A DNA stretch of 64,000 bases from Sphingomonadales bacterium (GCA_016704425.1 JADJAC010000008.1:1-64000), one strand, 5' to 3'. Positions 34,588-43,914 are shown, counted from the stretch's first letter. Program-made: numbers and translations. The notes: a model not told the origin generated them from the sequence alone.

Positions 34588-36021
34588 CTAGGCCGCTACC
34601 CAATTGCCGTGAAACCCCGGCGGAATGCGGTGGGGGATGTGAACAACGGCCTGTGGCGCTCCGGCGAAGTCGGCTGCATTCAAGATGACGAAATCCGTCG
34701 TGTCGTTTGCCACGTTCACGACATAACCCATCAGCCAGCCATCATCTTCTGCACTCGCATTCGCCTTTGGCACGAAGACGAACTCGCCCGGGACCTTGCC
34801 GGCACCGAAATCATGCGTTTCGCGTGTGCCGGCTTCAAGATCATGCTTGTACAGCGTCGTGTTCGCGAGGAAGCTCGGGTCTCCGCCCTTGGGCAAGGCC
34901 ATGGCATATGCATAGCGGTATGGCTTGCCGATCAATGTTTCATTGGGACGCGGAAATTCCTGGCTGTCGGGATCGATCACCGAACGCTCCACCCGGTGAG
35001 CGGTCGGATCGATCGTCCAGCGCTCGAACGGAGTTTGCTGCGAATCCGGGCCGTGCGCATCTGTCGCAAACATGTTCGTATGGGCGCAGACGTCGAGCAC
35101 AACCTTTCCGTCTTCGGTTTCATAGGCATTGCACGGGTGGAAGACATAAGCGGGCTCCACATCGCACCAGATCGTAGCCTCGCCCTTACCCTCACGAGGC
35201 AGCAATCCGACGCGGGCCTTGTGTTCCGGGTTCCAGCGATAAGGGAAATTGTGGCCGGCAAGCAGCGTCTTCATTGAGAAAGTGACTGGGAGGTCGAGGA
35301 TGATGACGTAGTTTTTCGTGATCATGCAATCGTGAATCGACGGGCCATCCTTGACGGAGACAGGCTCTTCGCGGCGGACCTTGCCCGCGCGATCGACAAC
35401 GACGTGCCGGATGGTGCTCTGGTCGGTCGCTTCATAGCAAATGGCATGCATCTCGCCGGTCTCGGGATCGAGATGGGGATGTGCCGAAAAGCTGCCCTTG
35501 AGTGTGCCGCCAAAGGGGTCATGCGCAATCGTGTTCAACTCCTCATCGATGCGCACGGGAAAGCCGCCGGCTTCAACAATCGCCCAGGTGGCCGAGGCAT
35601 GGCCGAGCACGTTCGTGTTGACCGTATCAAAGCCGTTGCGCGGCCCCGGTGCCGGCGTTTCGCCTAGCGCTTCACTCACTGCAGTCGAGCGGACCCAGCG
35701 GTTGCGATACCACAGCGCCTTGCCGTCCTTGAGTCGCACGCCGTGGACCATGCCGTCCCCGGTGAACCAGTGATATGCTGCAGGATTGGGCGGCGAGACA
35801 GGATTGGGCCCAATGCGGATATAGCGGCCATCGAGCTGTGCCGGGATACTGCCCGTCACCTGAAGGTCAGTGATCGTGCGTTCATCAGGCATTGGCGTAT
35901 GGATACCAATGAGGAAGGGATTTTCTCCGTCTTCCCGCAACCGGCCTCGGTTGAATTCCGCAATTTTTTCGACGCCCTTGGTGACTGTCCTGCGGATCAG
36001 CGTTTCAACCGTGCTTGCCAT
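34588..36021 (-). CDS. Carotenoid oxygenase family dioxygenase (RPE65/lignostilbene dioxygenase type)
   Basis: 477 residues from ATG 36021, which has AGAGGAG seven bases upstream; the open frame extends 270 codons further but overlaps the TetR gene. This is the seven-bladed-propeller iron oxygenase family that cleaves a C=C bond of carotenoids, apocarotenoids or stilbenes. The four His iron ligands are visible: SAHPHLDPETG, SIHDCMITKNY, AYVFHPCNAYE and GFHGNWV at the C-terminus. IGPNPVSPPN and WFTGDGMVHGVRL are family motifs. The substrate cannot be decided. It is divergent from a TetR repressor whose operator-like sites lie between them. Confidence 0.92.
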   Translation of the reverse strand: MASTVETLIRRTVTKGVEKIAEFNRGRLREDGENPFLIGIHTPMPDERTITDLQVTGSIPAQLDGRYIRIGPNPVSPPNPAAYHWFTGDGMVHGVRLKDGKALWYRNRWVRSTAVSEALGETPAPGPRNGFDTVNTNVLGHASATWAIVEAGGFPVRIDEELNTIAHDPFGGTLKGSFSAHPHLDPETGEMHAICYEATDQSTIRHVVVDRAGKVRREEPVSVKDGPSIHDCMITKNYVIILDLPVTFSMKTLLAGHNFPYRWNPEHKARVGLLPREGKGEATIWCDVEPAYVFHPCNAYETEDGKVVLDVCAHTNMFATDAHGPDSQQTPFERWTIDPTAHRVERSVIDPDSQEFPRPNETLIGKPYRYAYAMALPKGGDPSFLANTTLYKHDLEAGTRETHDFGAGKVPGEFVFVPKANASAEDDGWLMGYVVNVANDTTDFVILNAADFAGAPQAVVHIPHRIPPGFHGNWVAA

Positions 36022-36055
36022 AGCCTTGCTCCTCTTGCTTGAAATAGACTCGAAT

Positions 36056-36101
36056 ATGTTTACAGTGAAAACATGATCGAGAATGATAACAGTGTCAACA
36101 T
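36056..36101. promoter_or_regulatory. Two tandem TetR operator-like dyads
   Basis: Copy 1 (36056-36074) is ATGTTTACAGTGAAAACAT, a palindrome at 16 of 18 positions. Copy 2 (36083-36101) is ATGATAACAGTGTCAACAT, in phase 27 bp later. Copy 1 covers the TetR start codon at 36073, and copy 2 is inside its first codons. Binding would repress tetR and probably the divergent oxygenase gene. Confidence 0.75.
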
Positions 36102-36678
36102 AGAAAATGAAAAGGGCCGGTATCACCACGGTGACCTTCGGGCAGCCTTGATCTCCGAAGGGCTGAGGCTGCTGGCAATTGGTGATGTCGAGCAACTCAG
36201 CTTGCGTCAAATTGCCCGTAATGTCGGGGTAAGCCCGACGGCCGTTTATCGCCATTTTCCGGACAAGCAGGCCTTGCTCACGGCACTTGCAATGGAAGGC
36301 GGGGCCCAGCTCGCGCGGCGTCAGAAGAAAGCGCAAACGGCCGCAGGCGGCGGCCGCGCCGGCTTTGATGAAACTGGGCGGGTCTATGTCCGCTTTGCTC
36401 TGGAAAACCCCGCCTTGTTTCGCCTGATGACGGCGAAATCGCGTGTGGGGACTGAAACTTGCCCAGGGGAGGAGAGGGGAGGACTCGGCCTGCTCCGCCG
36501 CAACATAGCGGCCCTTGCGGCGCCCGGCACAAGCGAGGAGGCACAGCGCGTCGGCTTTGTACGTTCCTGGGCGATGGTACACGGATTGGCGATGTTGATG
36601 CTCGATGGCCAGGTTCCGGCTGACGAATCGCTCATCGATCGGGTCGTGGACACAGCATTCGTTGCAGGTCCCGCCTGA
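36073..36678 (+). CDS. TetR-family repressor of the carotenoid oxygenase
   Basis: 201 residues. The N-terminal helix-turn-helix is HHGDLRAALISEGLRLLA, LSLRQIARNVGVSPTAVYRHFPDKQALLTAL, a strong TetR_N match. The C-terminal ligand domain belongs to the TetR_C_33/WHG type with FRLMTAKSRVG and a final MLMLDGQVP. The gene is divergent from the oxygenase gene by ~50 bp, and the operator-like dyads overlap its own start, suggesting autorepression and control of the oxygenase by its substrate or a related aromatic or apocarotenoid. Confidence 0.9.
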   Translation: MIENDNSVNIENEKGRYHHGDLRAALISEGLRLLAIGDVEQLSLRQIARNVGVSPTAVYRHFPDKQALLTALAMEGGAQLARRQKKAQTAAGGGRAGFDETGRVYVRFALENPALFRLMTAKSRVGTETCPGEERGGLGLLRRNIAALAAPGTSEEAQRVGFVRSWAMVHGLAMLMLDGQVPADESLIDRVVDTAFVAGPA

Positions 36679-36719
36679 ACCGGGTTCACAGTGACCCGAG
36701 CTGATGGCATAATCGGTTA

Positions 36720-37775
36720 ATGGCGGGGGAAATCGAAGCAGCTGGTGATATTGTCGCGGGAGGCCTGATTGCCCGTGCGATCGAACCTGAAGCTGGCGAA
36801 CATGCTGACGAAGCCAGGGCAAATTGCCTGAATTGTGGCACCTTGGTTGTTGGCAGACATTGTCATGATTGCGGCCAGTCGGTTCGTGTTCATCGCACGC
36901 TATCGGCCTTCTGGCATGACTTCACGCATTCCATACTGCATTTCGAAGGGAAAATCTGGCGCACCTTGCCGTTGCTGTTCTTCAAGCCTGGCCAGTTGAC
37001 ACGTCGTTACGTGCACGGCGAACGCGCCCGGTTCGTATCGCCGCTGGCACTCTTCCTGTTTTCGGTCTTCCTGATGTTTGCGACATTCAGCTGGATTGGC
37101 ATGCCGCTCGGCCCGAATAAGACGGAAGCCAATCGCGGTGGCACCGTGCTGAATAGGTCCCAACTGACGGCCGAACTGGCCAAAGCCAATGCCAAGGTGG
37201 CAAGGCTCGAAAAACAGTCCGCGCCCTTGGCACAAATCAAAAGCGCGCGCGAAGATGTTGCGGGAATCGAAACCGTGATCAAGGTGTCCGACGGGATTGG
37301 CTCGAATAACCTGATTATGGATGACACGAAAATCGACGTTGGAGTGCCGGCGTTTGACGAAGCGATCCAGCACGCGGTTAAGAACCCGGCGCTGTTGCTC
37401 TACAAGATGCAGTCCAACGCCTACAAGTTCAGCTGGGCCTTGATCCCGATCTCGATCCCGTTCGTGTGGCTGCTTTTTGCGTTCCGGCGCCAGTTCAAGC
37501 CCTATGATCACGCGATCTTTGTGACATATTCGCTTTCGTTCATGGGTCTTTTGCTTGGCCTGCTCTCGATCATGGGGCGGCTGGGGCCACTGGCTGGGTG
37601 GCGTGTTCCGCTCATAATTGCGGGTCCGCCGACGCACATGTTCTTCCAACTGAGGGGCGCCTACCAGATCGGCGTTTTTTCAGCCGTCTGGCGGACAATG
37701 GCACTGCTCATCATCGCGTTTTTTGTTCTGATACTGTTCGGGATCATCCTGCTGATGCTGGGGGTAACGGCCTAG
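36720..37775 (+). CDS. DUF3667 membrane protein with N-terminal zinc ribbon
   Basis: 351 residues. The N-terminal rubredoxin-like CLNCGTLVVGRHCHDCGQ (two CxxC) is followed by the conserved LSAFWHDFTHSILHFEGKIW and TLPLLFFKPGQLTRRYVHGERARFVSPLALFLF, the family signature, then four or five transmembrane helices with a soluble coiled-coil insert (ELAKANAKVARLEKQSAPL). Its function is unknown; the family is frequent in Sphingomonadales and Bacteroidetes. The C-terminus overlaps the 3' end of ftsH on the other strand by four bases. Confidence 0.87.
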   Translation: MAGEIEAAGDIVAGGLIARAIEPEAGEHADEARANCLNCGTLVVGRHCHDCGQSVRVHRTLSAFWHDFTHSILHFEGKIWRTLPLLFFKPGQLTRRYVHGERARFVSPLALFLFSVFLMFATFSWIGMPLGPNKTEANRGGTVLNRSQLTAELAKANAKVARLEKQSAPLAQIKSAREDVAGIETVIKVSDGIGSNNLIMDDTKIDVGVPAFDEAIQHAVKNPALLLYKMQSNAYKFSWALIPISIPFVWLLFAFRRQFKPYDHAIFVTYSLSFMGLLLGLLSIMGRLGPLAGWRVPLIIAGPPTHMFFQLRGAYQIGVFSAVWRTMALLIIAFFVLILFGIILLMLGVTA

Positions 37776-39718
37776 GCACCCTGGGCTGCCGTGCCCCCGA
37801 TGCCGCGTTTCCGCGTCTTGGGGATGGACGACCCACCGGCCTTCAAGGCCTTGGGCTGGTTGTGATCAATGCCACTCCGATCAGGTGGTGTGCCTTGCTT
37901 CAGCAACGCCGAAATTTCGTCTCCGGTCAGCGTTTCATATTCGAGCAACGCGCCCGCAAGTGTGTGAAGTTGCTTGATGTTCTTCTTCAGAATCTTGGTT
38001 GCCTGGGCGTGTCCACCCTCGACGAGGGCACGAATCTCGCTGTCGATCAGTTGCGCCGTCTCGTTCGACATGTTGTGCCGCTGGGTCTGCGAATAGCCGA
38101 GGAAGGTTTCGCCCTGCTGCTCTTCATATTGCAGTGGCCCCATCTTGTCGGACATGCCCCACTGCGTCACCATTGAGCGCGCAAGACCTGTTGCCATCTG
38201 GATATCGCCAGAAGCCCCAGACGAAACCTTGTCATAGCCGAAGATCAGTTCTTCAGCGACGCGGCCGCCCATCGCGATCGAGAGGTTCGCATACATCTTG
38301 TCACGGTGATAGGAATAAGTGTCGCGTTCCGGCAGCCGGACGACCATGCCCAATGCGCGACCGCGCGGGATGATCGTGGCCTTGTGGATCGGATCGGACG
38401 CCGGTTCATGGAACGTAACGAGTGCATGGCCGGCCTCATGATAGGCCGTCATGCGCTTCTCATCGTCGGTCATGACGAGGGACTTCCATTCGGTGCCCAT
38501 CATGACCTTGTCCTTGGCGGCCTCGAACTGCGCCATGGAAACAAGCCGCTTACCAAGCCGTGCCGCAAGCAAGGCGGCCTCGTTCACCAGATTGGCAAGA
38601 TCCGCACCGGAGAATCCGGGCGTGCCGCGCGCGATTGTCCGTGCATCGACATCGGGAGCGAGTGGAACCTTCTTCATATGGACCTGGAGAATCTTTTCGC
38701 GACCCTCGATATCCGGGTGCGGCACGACGATCTGGCGGTCGAAACGGCCGGGACGGAGCAGGGCAGGGTCGAGCACATCGGGGCGGTTTGTGGCCGCGAT
38801 AATGATGATCCCTTCATTGGCCTCGAAGCCGTCCATCTCGACGAGCAACTGGTTGAGCGTCTGTTCCCGCTCATCATTGCCATTGCCAAGGCCGGCACCG
38901 CGATGACGGCCCACGGCGTCGATTTCATCGATGAAAACGATGCAAGGCGCCGATTTCTTCGCCTGGTCAAACATGTCGCGCACGCGGCTTGCGCCGACGC
39001 CGACGAACATTTCGACAAAGTCCGAGCCCGAAATCGTGAAGAATGGCACATTGGCTTCACCGGCGATGGCACGTGCAAGCAACGTCTTGCCCGTACCGGG
39101 AGAGCCGACCAGCAACGCACCCTTCGGGATCTTGCCGCCGAGCTTGGAAAATTTCGACGGATCTTTCAGGAAGTCCACGATTTCCTGCAATTCCTCGCGC
39201 GCTTCATCGATGCCAGCGACATCGTCAAAGGTCACGCGCCCCTGCTTTTCGGTCAGCATCTTGGCGCGCGATTTGCCGAAGCCCATCGCTCCCGAGCCAG
39301 CGCCCTTCTGCATCTGGCGCATGATGAAAAAGCCGACACCAAGGATCAGGATGAACGGCAACGCCTGATAGAGCATAACCATCCAGACACTCGGCCCTTC
39401 TTCAGGGCGCGCGGAAAAGCGGACATTGCTGCGTTCAAGACGCGCAGTCAGTCCTGGATCATTGACGGCATAAACGCGGAAGGCGTCGCCGTTGCTCATC
39501 TTTCCGGTAATGACGTCTCCGGCCTGAACGATTTCCTTCACAGACCCTTCGTCCACCTTGGAGATGAATTCGGAATAGGCAATTGCATCGGATTTCTCGC
39601 TGCGCGACCGCGTGTCGAAGACTGAAACGAACACCCCGATCAGGAGCAAGATGCCTGCCCAGATCAGCAAACTCTTCATCATCGGGTTGATGCCTTGGGG
39701 TTCCTTGTCATCGTTCAT
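37772..39718 (-). CDS. ftsH: ATP-dependent zinc metalloprotease FtsH
   Basis: 648 residues from ATG 39718. It degrades unfolded and regulatory membrane and cytosolic proteins as a hexamer in the inner membrane. Two N-terminal membrane helices enclose a periplasmic domain; the AAA+ module has Walker A GSPGTGKTLLARAIAG (Ser in place of the usual first Pro), Walker B CIVFIDEIDAVG, and the second region of homology ATNRPDVLDPALLRPGRFDR; the protease has HEAGH at about residue 427 with ELIFGYDKVSSGASGD downstream. It follows tilS in the same direction, the usual order in this group. Confidence 0.96.
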   Translation of the reverse strand: MNDDKEPQGINPMMKSLLIWAGILLLIGVFVSVFDTRSRSEKSDAIAYSEFISKVDEGSVKEIVQAGDVITGKMSNGDAFRVYAVNDPGLTARLERSNVRFSARPEEGPSVWMVMLYQALPFILILGVGFFIMRQMQKGAGSGAMGFGKSRAKMLTEKQGRVTFDDVAGIDEAREELQEIVDFLKDPSKFSKLGGKIPKGALLVGSPGTGKTLLARAIAGEANVPFFTISGSDFVEMFVGVGASRVRDMFDQAKKSAPCIVFIDEIDAVGRHRGAGLGNGNDEREQTLNQLLVEMDGFEANEGIIIIAATNRPDVLDPALLRPGRFDRQIVVPHPDIEGREKILQVHMKKVPLAPDVDARTIARGTPGFSGADLANLVNEAALLAARLGKRLVSMAQFEAAKDKVMMGTEWKSLVMTDDEKRMTAYHEAGHALVTFHEPASDPIHKATIIPRGRALGMVVRLPERDTYSYHRDKMYANLSIAMGGRVAEELIFGYDKVSSGASGDIQMATGLARSMVTQWGMSDKMGPLQYEEQQGETFLGYSQTQRHNMSNETAQLIDSEIRALVEGGHAQATKILKKNIKQLHTLAGALLEYETLTGDEISALLKQGTPPDRSGIDHNQPKALKAGGSSIPKTRKRGIGGTAAQGA

Positions 39719-39793
39719 CGTGTGCAAACACCTTTCTGAAGACCTAGATAGGGCACAATTGGTGAATAACAATGCAACGAAATGGTGAATTGG

Positions 39794-40747
39794 TCAGTTT
39801 TTGCGGCGAGGCGGGGCAGGCGCAAATTCCCACGATTCACGCACCGCCCGGGCCGTGAGCCTGCCAATGCTGGCTTTGCCGCCAGTCCGCAGTGTTTGAG
39901 CAAGGCGCTGGACATCGGGCCCGTTGTCCTGCCAATTTTCATCGAGCGCCCGAATGCAGCGAATGAGCAAACGCCGCTGGAGTTCCAGCGGGAGTGAGAG
40001 CGGTTCCGCAAGTACAAGCGTTTCTGCTGTTCGCTGCACGCGTTCGGCAAACAGCCTGTCGGCCATCCAGCCGAGTGCATTATCGCCTTCCGACAGGGCT
40101 GCCGCACTGTGAGCCATTGCGACGGGATCGAGCCAGTCGCTCATCGAGATTGCCTTTCGTATGCGTACCCGGTCGAAGCGTTCGTCGTCATTCGATGGGT
40201 CAGAGATCGGCTTGATTCCCGAATGCAGCACAATTTCCGAGAGCTCCTGACGGCGCCAATGCAGCAGAGGTCTCAAGATGCGGCCATTCGTAGAGCGCAC
40301 ACCGGCCAATCCGCTCGTTCCGGCCCCGCGATTCAGCCGCATCAGAAGCGTTTCCGCCTGATCATCGGCGTGATGGGCGGTCATGATCGCTGCCAGATCA
40401 TTTTCGTCGGCCCAGCGCTCCAGCAGCGCGTAACGCGCCTTGCGTGCGGCCGACTGGATGGAGCCTGTGATGGGCACATTTGGCACGATCACGGTGTGCG
40501 GTAAGCCCAGCGACCGGCAGACTTCGCCGACATAACTCGCTTCGGCTGCGCTTTCGGATCGGAGTTGGTGGTCCACCGTCGCTGCAACGCATTGTCCGCC
40601 AAAGGCCGCATTGCAAAGCAGGAGCAGCGCCAGGCTGTCCGTTCCACCCGAAACCGCGATGCCCAGTTTGACGCCGCTTGCCGGAATCAGCTTTTGAAGG
40701 TCGTCTCGAAACCTCTCGACCGCTGCCTCAGGCAGCGCATTTTGCAT
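39794..40747 (-). CDS. tilS: tRNA(Ile)-lysidine synthetase TilS
   Basis: 317 residues. It modifies C34 of tRNA-Ile(CAT) to lysidine using ATP and lysine. The PP-loop IAVSGGTDSLALLLL is at about residues 29-44, with AATVDHQLRSESAAEA, IMTAHHADDQAETLLMRL and GVRSTNGRILRPLLHWRR following; the shorter C-terminal part lacks the extra domain of the E. coli enzyme, as is normal in alphaproteobacteria. It begins inside the 3' end of cpoB (20-bp overlap) and precedes ftsH, forming a cpoB-tilS-ftsH unit. Confidence 0.94.
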   Translation of the reverse strand: MQNALPEAAVERFRDDLQKLIPASGVKLGIAVSGGTDSLALLLLCNAAFGGQCVAATVDHQLRSESAAEASYVGEVCRSLGLPHTVIVPNVPITGSIQSAARKARYALLERWADENDLAAIMTAHHADDQAETLLMRLNRGAGTSGLAGVRSTNGRILRPLLHWRRQELSEIVLHSGIKPISDPSNDDERFDRVRIRKAISMSDWLDPVAMAHSAAALSEGDNALGWMADRLFAERVQRTAETLVLAEPLSLPLELQRRLLIRCIRALDENWQDNGPDVQRLAQTLRTGGKASIGRLTARAVRESWEFAPAPPRRKN

Positions 40748-41657
40748 CGGTTTTGCCTTTGGCGACTTTGGCCTTCAGATCTGCGCTGGCCTTGTCTGCG
40801 TAGACATCATCAAATTCCTTGTAGACCTTGCAAGCATCAGACGCCTTTTTCAGCTTGGTCAGCGCGATGCCGAGCCAGTAGAGGCTTTCCGAAGCGCGGT
40901 CGCCGCGCGGCATTTTCTGGTAATTGTCGTAGAAGGCAACGGATGCCAGTGCCGGCTTTCCCTCATCCAGATAGGCGCGGCCAAGCAAATTTTGTGCATA
41001 GCTCGCCCGCTTGTGGTTCGGATATTTCGCGACAAATTCCTTCAGCTTTACCTGTGCCTCGGGGTAGAGTTTCGCGGTCCAGAGCCTGAAGCCATAAGTA
41101 TAGGCGTCCTCGATCGCATCGCCGGTTGCCGGAATTTCGACGGCTGCGATGGCAGCCTTGCGGTCAGGATCGATTTTGGTTGCGCTGGCAGCCGTCGGCT
41201 TGGTCGCAGAAGCAGCAGGCTTTGGCGCAGAAACAGCCGGTTTCGGGGCTGGTGAAGCGACAGCCGCGCTTGCGCCAGTGTCAGCGGCGATCGGTCCGGC
41301 ACCCTCAAGCGCTTTCAAGCGTGCGTCATAGGCACCGAGCGCGTCCTCGAGTTTTTTTACCCGATTGCCGCTCGTTTCCACCTGGCCAGTCAACACCTGA
41401 AGTTGGGATTCAAGCGCATCGACGCGGGCAGTGAGGTCTGCGACGGGAGAACTCGCAGGATTGCCGGCGGCGGCAGGCGGCGCGCCGTTTCCGATTTCGG
41501 GCTCGATTGCGACACCGTTGGGAAAGACCTTGCGCTGGACCGCGGTCATTTCCTTTTCAAGCTTGCCCACCCGCTGCACCAGTGGGTCGGACTGTGCAGT
41601 TACAGGTCCGGCTGCGACACTGGCTAGCAATAGCGTGGCGAATGTGAGTTTGCGCAT
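40728..41657 (-). CDS. cpoB: Tol-Pal system-associated TPR protein CpoB (YbgF)
   Basis: 309 residues. The signal peptide (LTFATLLLASVAAGPVTA) is followed by a coiled coil with QRVGKLEKEMTAVQRKVFP and VDALESQLQVLTGQVE, a Pro/Ala/Lys-rich linker (residues ~130-165), and three TPR units starting at EDAYTYGFRLWTAKLYPEAQ. CpoB is periplasmic and coordinates peptidoglycan synthesis with outer-membrane constriction at division. Its gene normally follows pal; here a rodZ-like gene is upstream and tilS overlaps its end. Confidence 0.9.
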   Translation of the reverse strand: MRKLTFATLLLASVAAGPVTAQSDPLVQRVGKLEKEMTAVQRKVFPNGVAIEPEIGNGAPPAAAGNPASSPVADLTARVDALESQLQVLTGQVETSGNRVKKLEDALGAYDARLKALEGAGPIAADTGASAAVASPAPKPAVSAPKPAASATKPTAASATKIDPDRKAAIAAVEIPATGDAIEDAYTYGFRLWTAKLYPEAQVKLKEFVAKYPNHKRASYAQNLLGRAYLDEGKPALASVAFYDNYQKMPRGDRASESLYWLGIALTKLKKASDACKVYKEFDDVYADKASADLKAKVAKGKTDAKCAA

Positions 41658-41723
41658 CGCGGTTCCTCTGTCTTGAAATTTTGAGTTTCCCGATCAGGCT
41701 TGTGGCGCACCACAGTGCTGCGA

Positions 41724-42788
41724 TCAAGGCTGGGGTTGTATGGGTGTAGCGGTGTTTGAGGGCGCTGTTGTGTCAGAAGCCGGTGGTGCGGCAGCCGGAG
41801 TGGGAGCTGGCGTCGCTACCGGTCCTCTTGGCTGCGACGTGCGTGTCGGACCTTCCGTTCTTTCAGGGGCTGGTTTTTTCTCAGCCGCCGGCTTGGGCTT
41901 GGGTGTTTCCAACGCGTCCGGGCTTTCTGGCGTCTGTGTGGGTGCAATGGCAGGCGCAGCCGTTCGTGCCAAAAGCGCGGCTGCGCTGATCCCAACATCT
42001 TTCAAAGTGCGTTCAGCAGGGCCGATCGAGGGCACAGCCGATCCATTGATGGTAACAGCAATCAATTGGGCTCGGCCTGTGCGGATCATGGGATTGTTCG
42101 CGTCTGCCGGAACGACAAAGCGCTCTCCCTTGGCCATTTCCTTTTCAAGGAGAACCTTGTCAGCGGCATCATAAACGCGAACCCAGACCGGCTCGATCGC
42201 TGTCAGAACAACTTCACTTGACGCGCTGGGCGATTGCACGACCGGCGCCTGCGGGGCCGGTGCAGTGGCTGCGACGGGAGTAGGGGCAACTTCAGGTCCG
42301 CTCAGCAGCATGGTTCGCCAAACGCCGTAACCCACGGCCAGCAGCAACGCGACGGCGGCGGCTGTCCACGCGAGCGTGCGAGACGGAATGCGCGCCGGGT
42401 CCGCATCGTCATAGTCCTGCAATTCTGTGCGATACCCCCGACCGTCCTGGCCAAGTTCGATCCGCAATTGCTGGGCAAGTGCCTGTTCATCTTCACCAAC
42501 AGCCCTTGCGTAGGCTTTGACAAAGCCAACACAATAGGTGGACGATGGAAACGAGGAATAGTCTCCCGCTTCGATGGCCTGCAAATGTCTGAGCGGAATA
42601 CGGGTTCGACTGGCCACATCGGAAAGGTCAAGGCCCGCACGGGTTCTCGCGGCGCGAAGCCTGTCACCCGCCCGCTCGGGAAAGAGCGCCTGTTCTTCTT
42701 CGGCAGAGTCGACCACTATGTTTTTGTCTCCCGATCCGTCGCCTGGACTGATCGACGCGTATGTTTCAATGCTCACATATTCTGTCAA
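41724..42788 (-). CDS. RodZ-like helix-turn-helix membrane protein
   Basis: 354 residues with RodZ architecture: cytosolic XRE-type helix-turn-helix (GDRLRAARTRAGLDLSDVA, RTRIPLRHLQAIEAGDYSSF, residues ~40-90), one transmembrane helix (TLAWTAAAVALLLAVGYGVW), and a periplasmic DUF4115 beta domain (VVLTAIEPVWVRVYDAADKVLL, IRTGRAQLIAVTINGSAVP). The tail is long and rich in Pro, Ala and Thr. RodZ links MreB to the cell wall. It lies 66 bp upstream of cpoB in the same direction. Confidence 0.85.
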   Translation of the reverse strand: MTEYVSIETYASISPGDGSGDKNIVVDSAEEEQALFPERAGDRLRAARTRAGLDLSDVASRTRIPLRHLQAIEAGDYSSFPSSTYCVGFVKAYARAVGEDEQALAQQLRIELGQDGRGYRTELQDYDDADPARIPSRTLAWTAAAVALLLAVGYGVWRTMLLSGPEVAPTPVAATAPAPQAPVVQSPSASSEVVLTAIEPVWVRVYDAADKVLLEKEMAKGERFVVPADANNPMIRTGRAQLIAVTINGSAVPSIGPAERTLKDVGISAAALLARTAAPAIAPTQTPESPDALETPKPKPAAEKKPAPERTEGPTRTSQPRGPVATPAPTPAAAPPASDTTAPSNTATPIQPQP

Positions 42789-42925
42789 CGTCGGATTGGC
42801 AATTGTCGGCCAGTATTCGAGACTTAGGCGACGCGCCGGTTATCTCGTCGGACAAGCCGGGACTCAACGCTGGCCTGACCATCCCAATTCGGCAAAAAAT
42901 TGGTGCGAAATGATCGGTTGCGGCC

Positions 42926-43807
42926 TCAATGGATTGCCACTTCACGCGGCACAATGTCCTTCAGCCAGTCGACGACAGCCGAGACCCGGGCAATCCTTCG
43001 AGAATCCTGATGGACGACCATCCAGAAGCTGCGAGTGATTTCGGCACTGAATTCGAGAATCCGCACAAGGTCCGGATCTCTCAGGCCAATGAAGAGTGGC
43101 AGGACTCCAACGCCACAGGAGGCATGCAGCATGGCATGCTGCACGTTGATGCTCGAACTGCTCAGGCTTGTCTCGAGCTTGTTTCCGATTTCGGCAAGGT
43201 AACGCAATTCATCCGAATAGATGAAGTCCGGGGCATAGCCGATAATCGGATGCTGGCTGAGCTCCTCGCCCGACAGGGGCATTCCGTTTCTTTGCGCATA
43301 GTCCTTTGATGCGAACAATCCCAATCTGTAGTCGGATAGCTTGCTCGCGATCAGGTGGCCGCGCGCGGGTCTTGCAAGGGTGATCGCCAGATCCGCCTCA
43401 CGCTTGGATGGATTGAGAAAACCGTTGGTCGTCACGAGTTCAAGCGAGATTTCGGGGTGCAACTCCCGGAAACTGGGCATGTTGCGCGCAACGATCCATG
43501 TGGCGAGGCCTTCCGACATGCTGATCCGCACCAAACCTTTGAGGCGGCTTCGCTCCCCCGTCAGGGTTCCAGTTGCAACCCCAATCGCATGTTCCACGGT
43601 TTCTGCCTGTACGAGCAGTTTCTGTCCGTGGCTTGAAAGAACCAGCCCCGAAGAGTTCGATTCGAAAAGGCTGCTCTTCAGGTCGCCCGACAGCCGGTCG
43701 AGCCTGCGGCTGACCGTTGTCGCATCGATTCCGAGCTTGCGCGCGGCGTCGGAAACTGTCCTTGATCGCGCTGCGGCGAGGAAGATTCTCAAATCATCCC
43801 AATGCAT
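42926..43807 (-). CDS. LysR-family regulator of the valine-degradation operon
   Basis: 293 residues from ATG 43807 (MHWDDLRIFLAAARS, the usual LysR start); an earlier start at 43840 would cut into the regulatory region. The helix-turn-helix is RTVSDAARKLGIDATTVSRRLDRLS; the effector domain has KGLVRISMSEGLATWIVARN and ADLAITLARPARGHLIASKL. It is divergent from mmsA by ~108 bp, and the region between them contains TGCAA-type dyads, so it most likely activates the mms genes in response to a valine catabolite such as 3-hydroxyisobutyrate or a CoA ester (inference). Confidence 0.88.
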   Translation of the reverse strand: MHWDDLRIFLAAARSRTVSDAARKLGIDATTVSRRLDRLSGDLKSSLFESNSSGLVLSSHGQKLLVQAETVEHAIGVATGTLTGERSRLKGLVRISMSEGLATWIVARNMPSFRELHPEISLELVTTNGFLNPSKREADLAITLARPARGHLIASKLSDYRLGLFASKDYAQRNGMPLSGEELSQHPIIGYAPDFIYSDELRYLAEIGNKLETSLSSSSINVQHAMLHASCGVGVLPLFIGLRDPDLVRILEFSAEITRSFWMVVHQDSRRIARVSAVVDWLKDIVPREVAIH

Positions 43808-43819
43808 GTTCGTTCCAAC

Positions 43820-43870
43820 TGCAAAATTGCAGGACGTCACTGCAATTTTTGCGTATTGAATGCAAATATA
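43820..43870. promoter_or_regulatory. LysR-type binding region upstream of mmsA
   Basis: The region holds TGCAAAATTGCA (43820-43831), an overlapping dyad TTGCA-N9-TGCAA (43827-43845), and further TTGCG and TGCAAATA half sites to 43870. A repeated TGCAA theme with T-N11-A geometry is typical of LysR operators. It lies between the divergent LysR and mmsA starts. Confidence 0.6.
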
Positions 43871-43914
43871 CTGCTTCGCTAAGGGCCGGCAGCATTGATA
43901 GGGAGTCCATTGTT

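Noticed and set aside
36022..36822. 270-codon N-terminal extension of the carotenoid oxygenase
   Set aside because: The extension overlaps the TetR gene on the other strand. ATG 36021 has a good ribosome-binding site and gives the normal family length.
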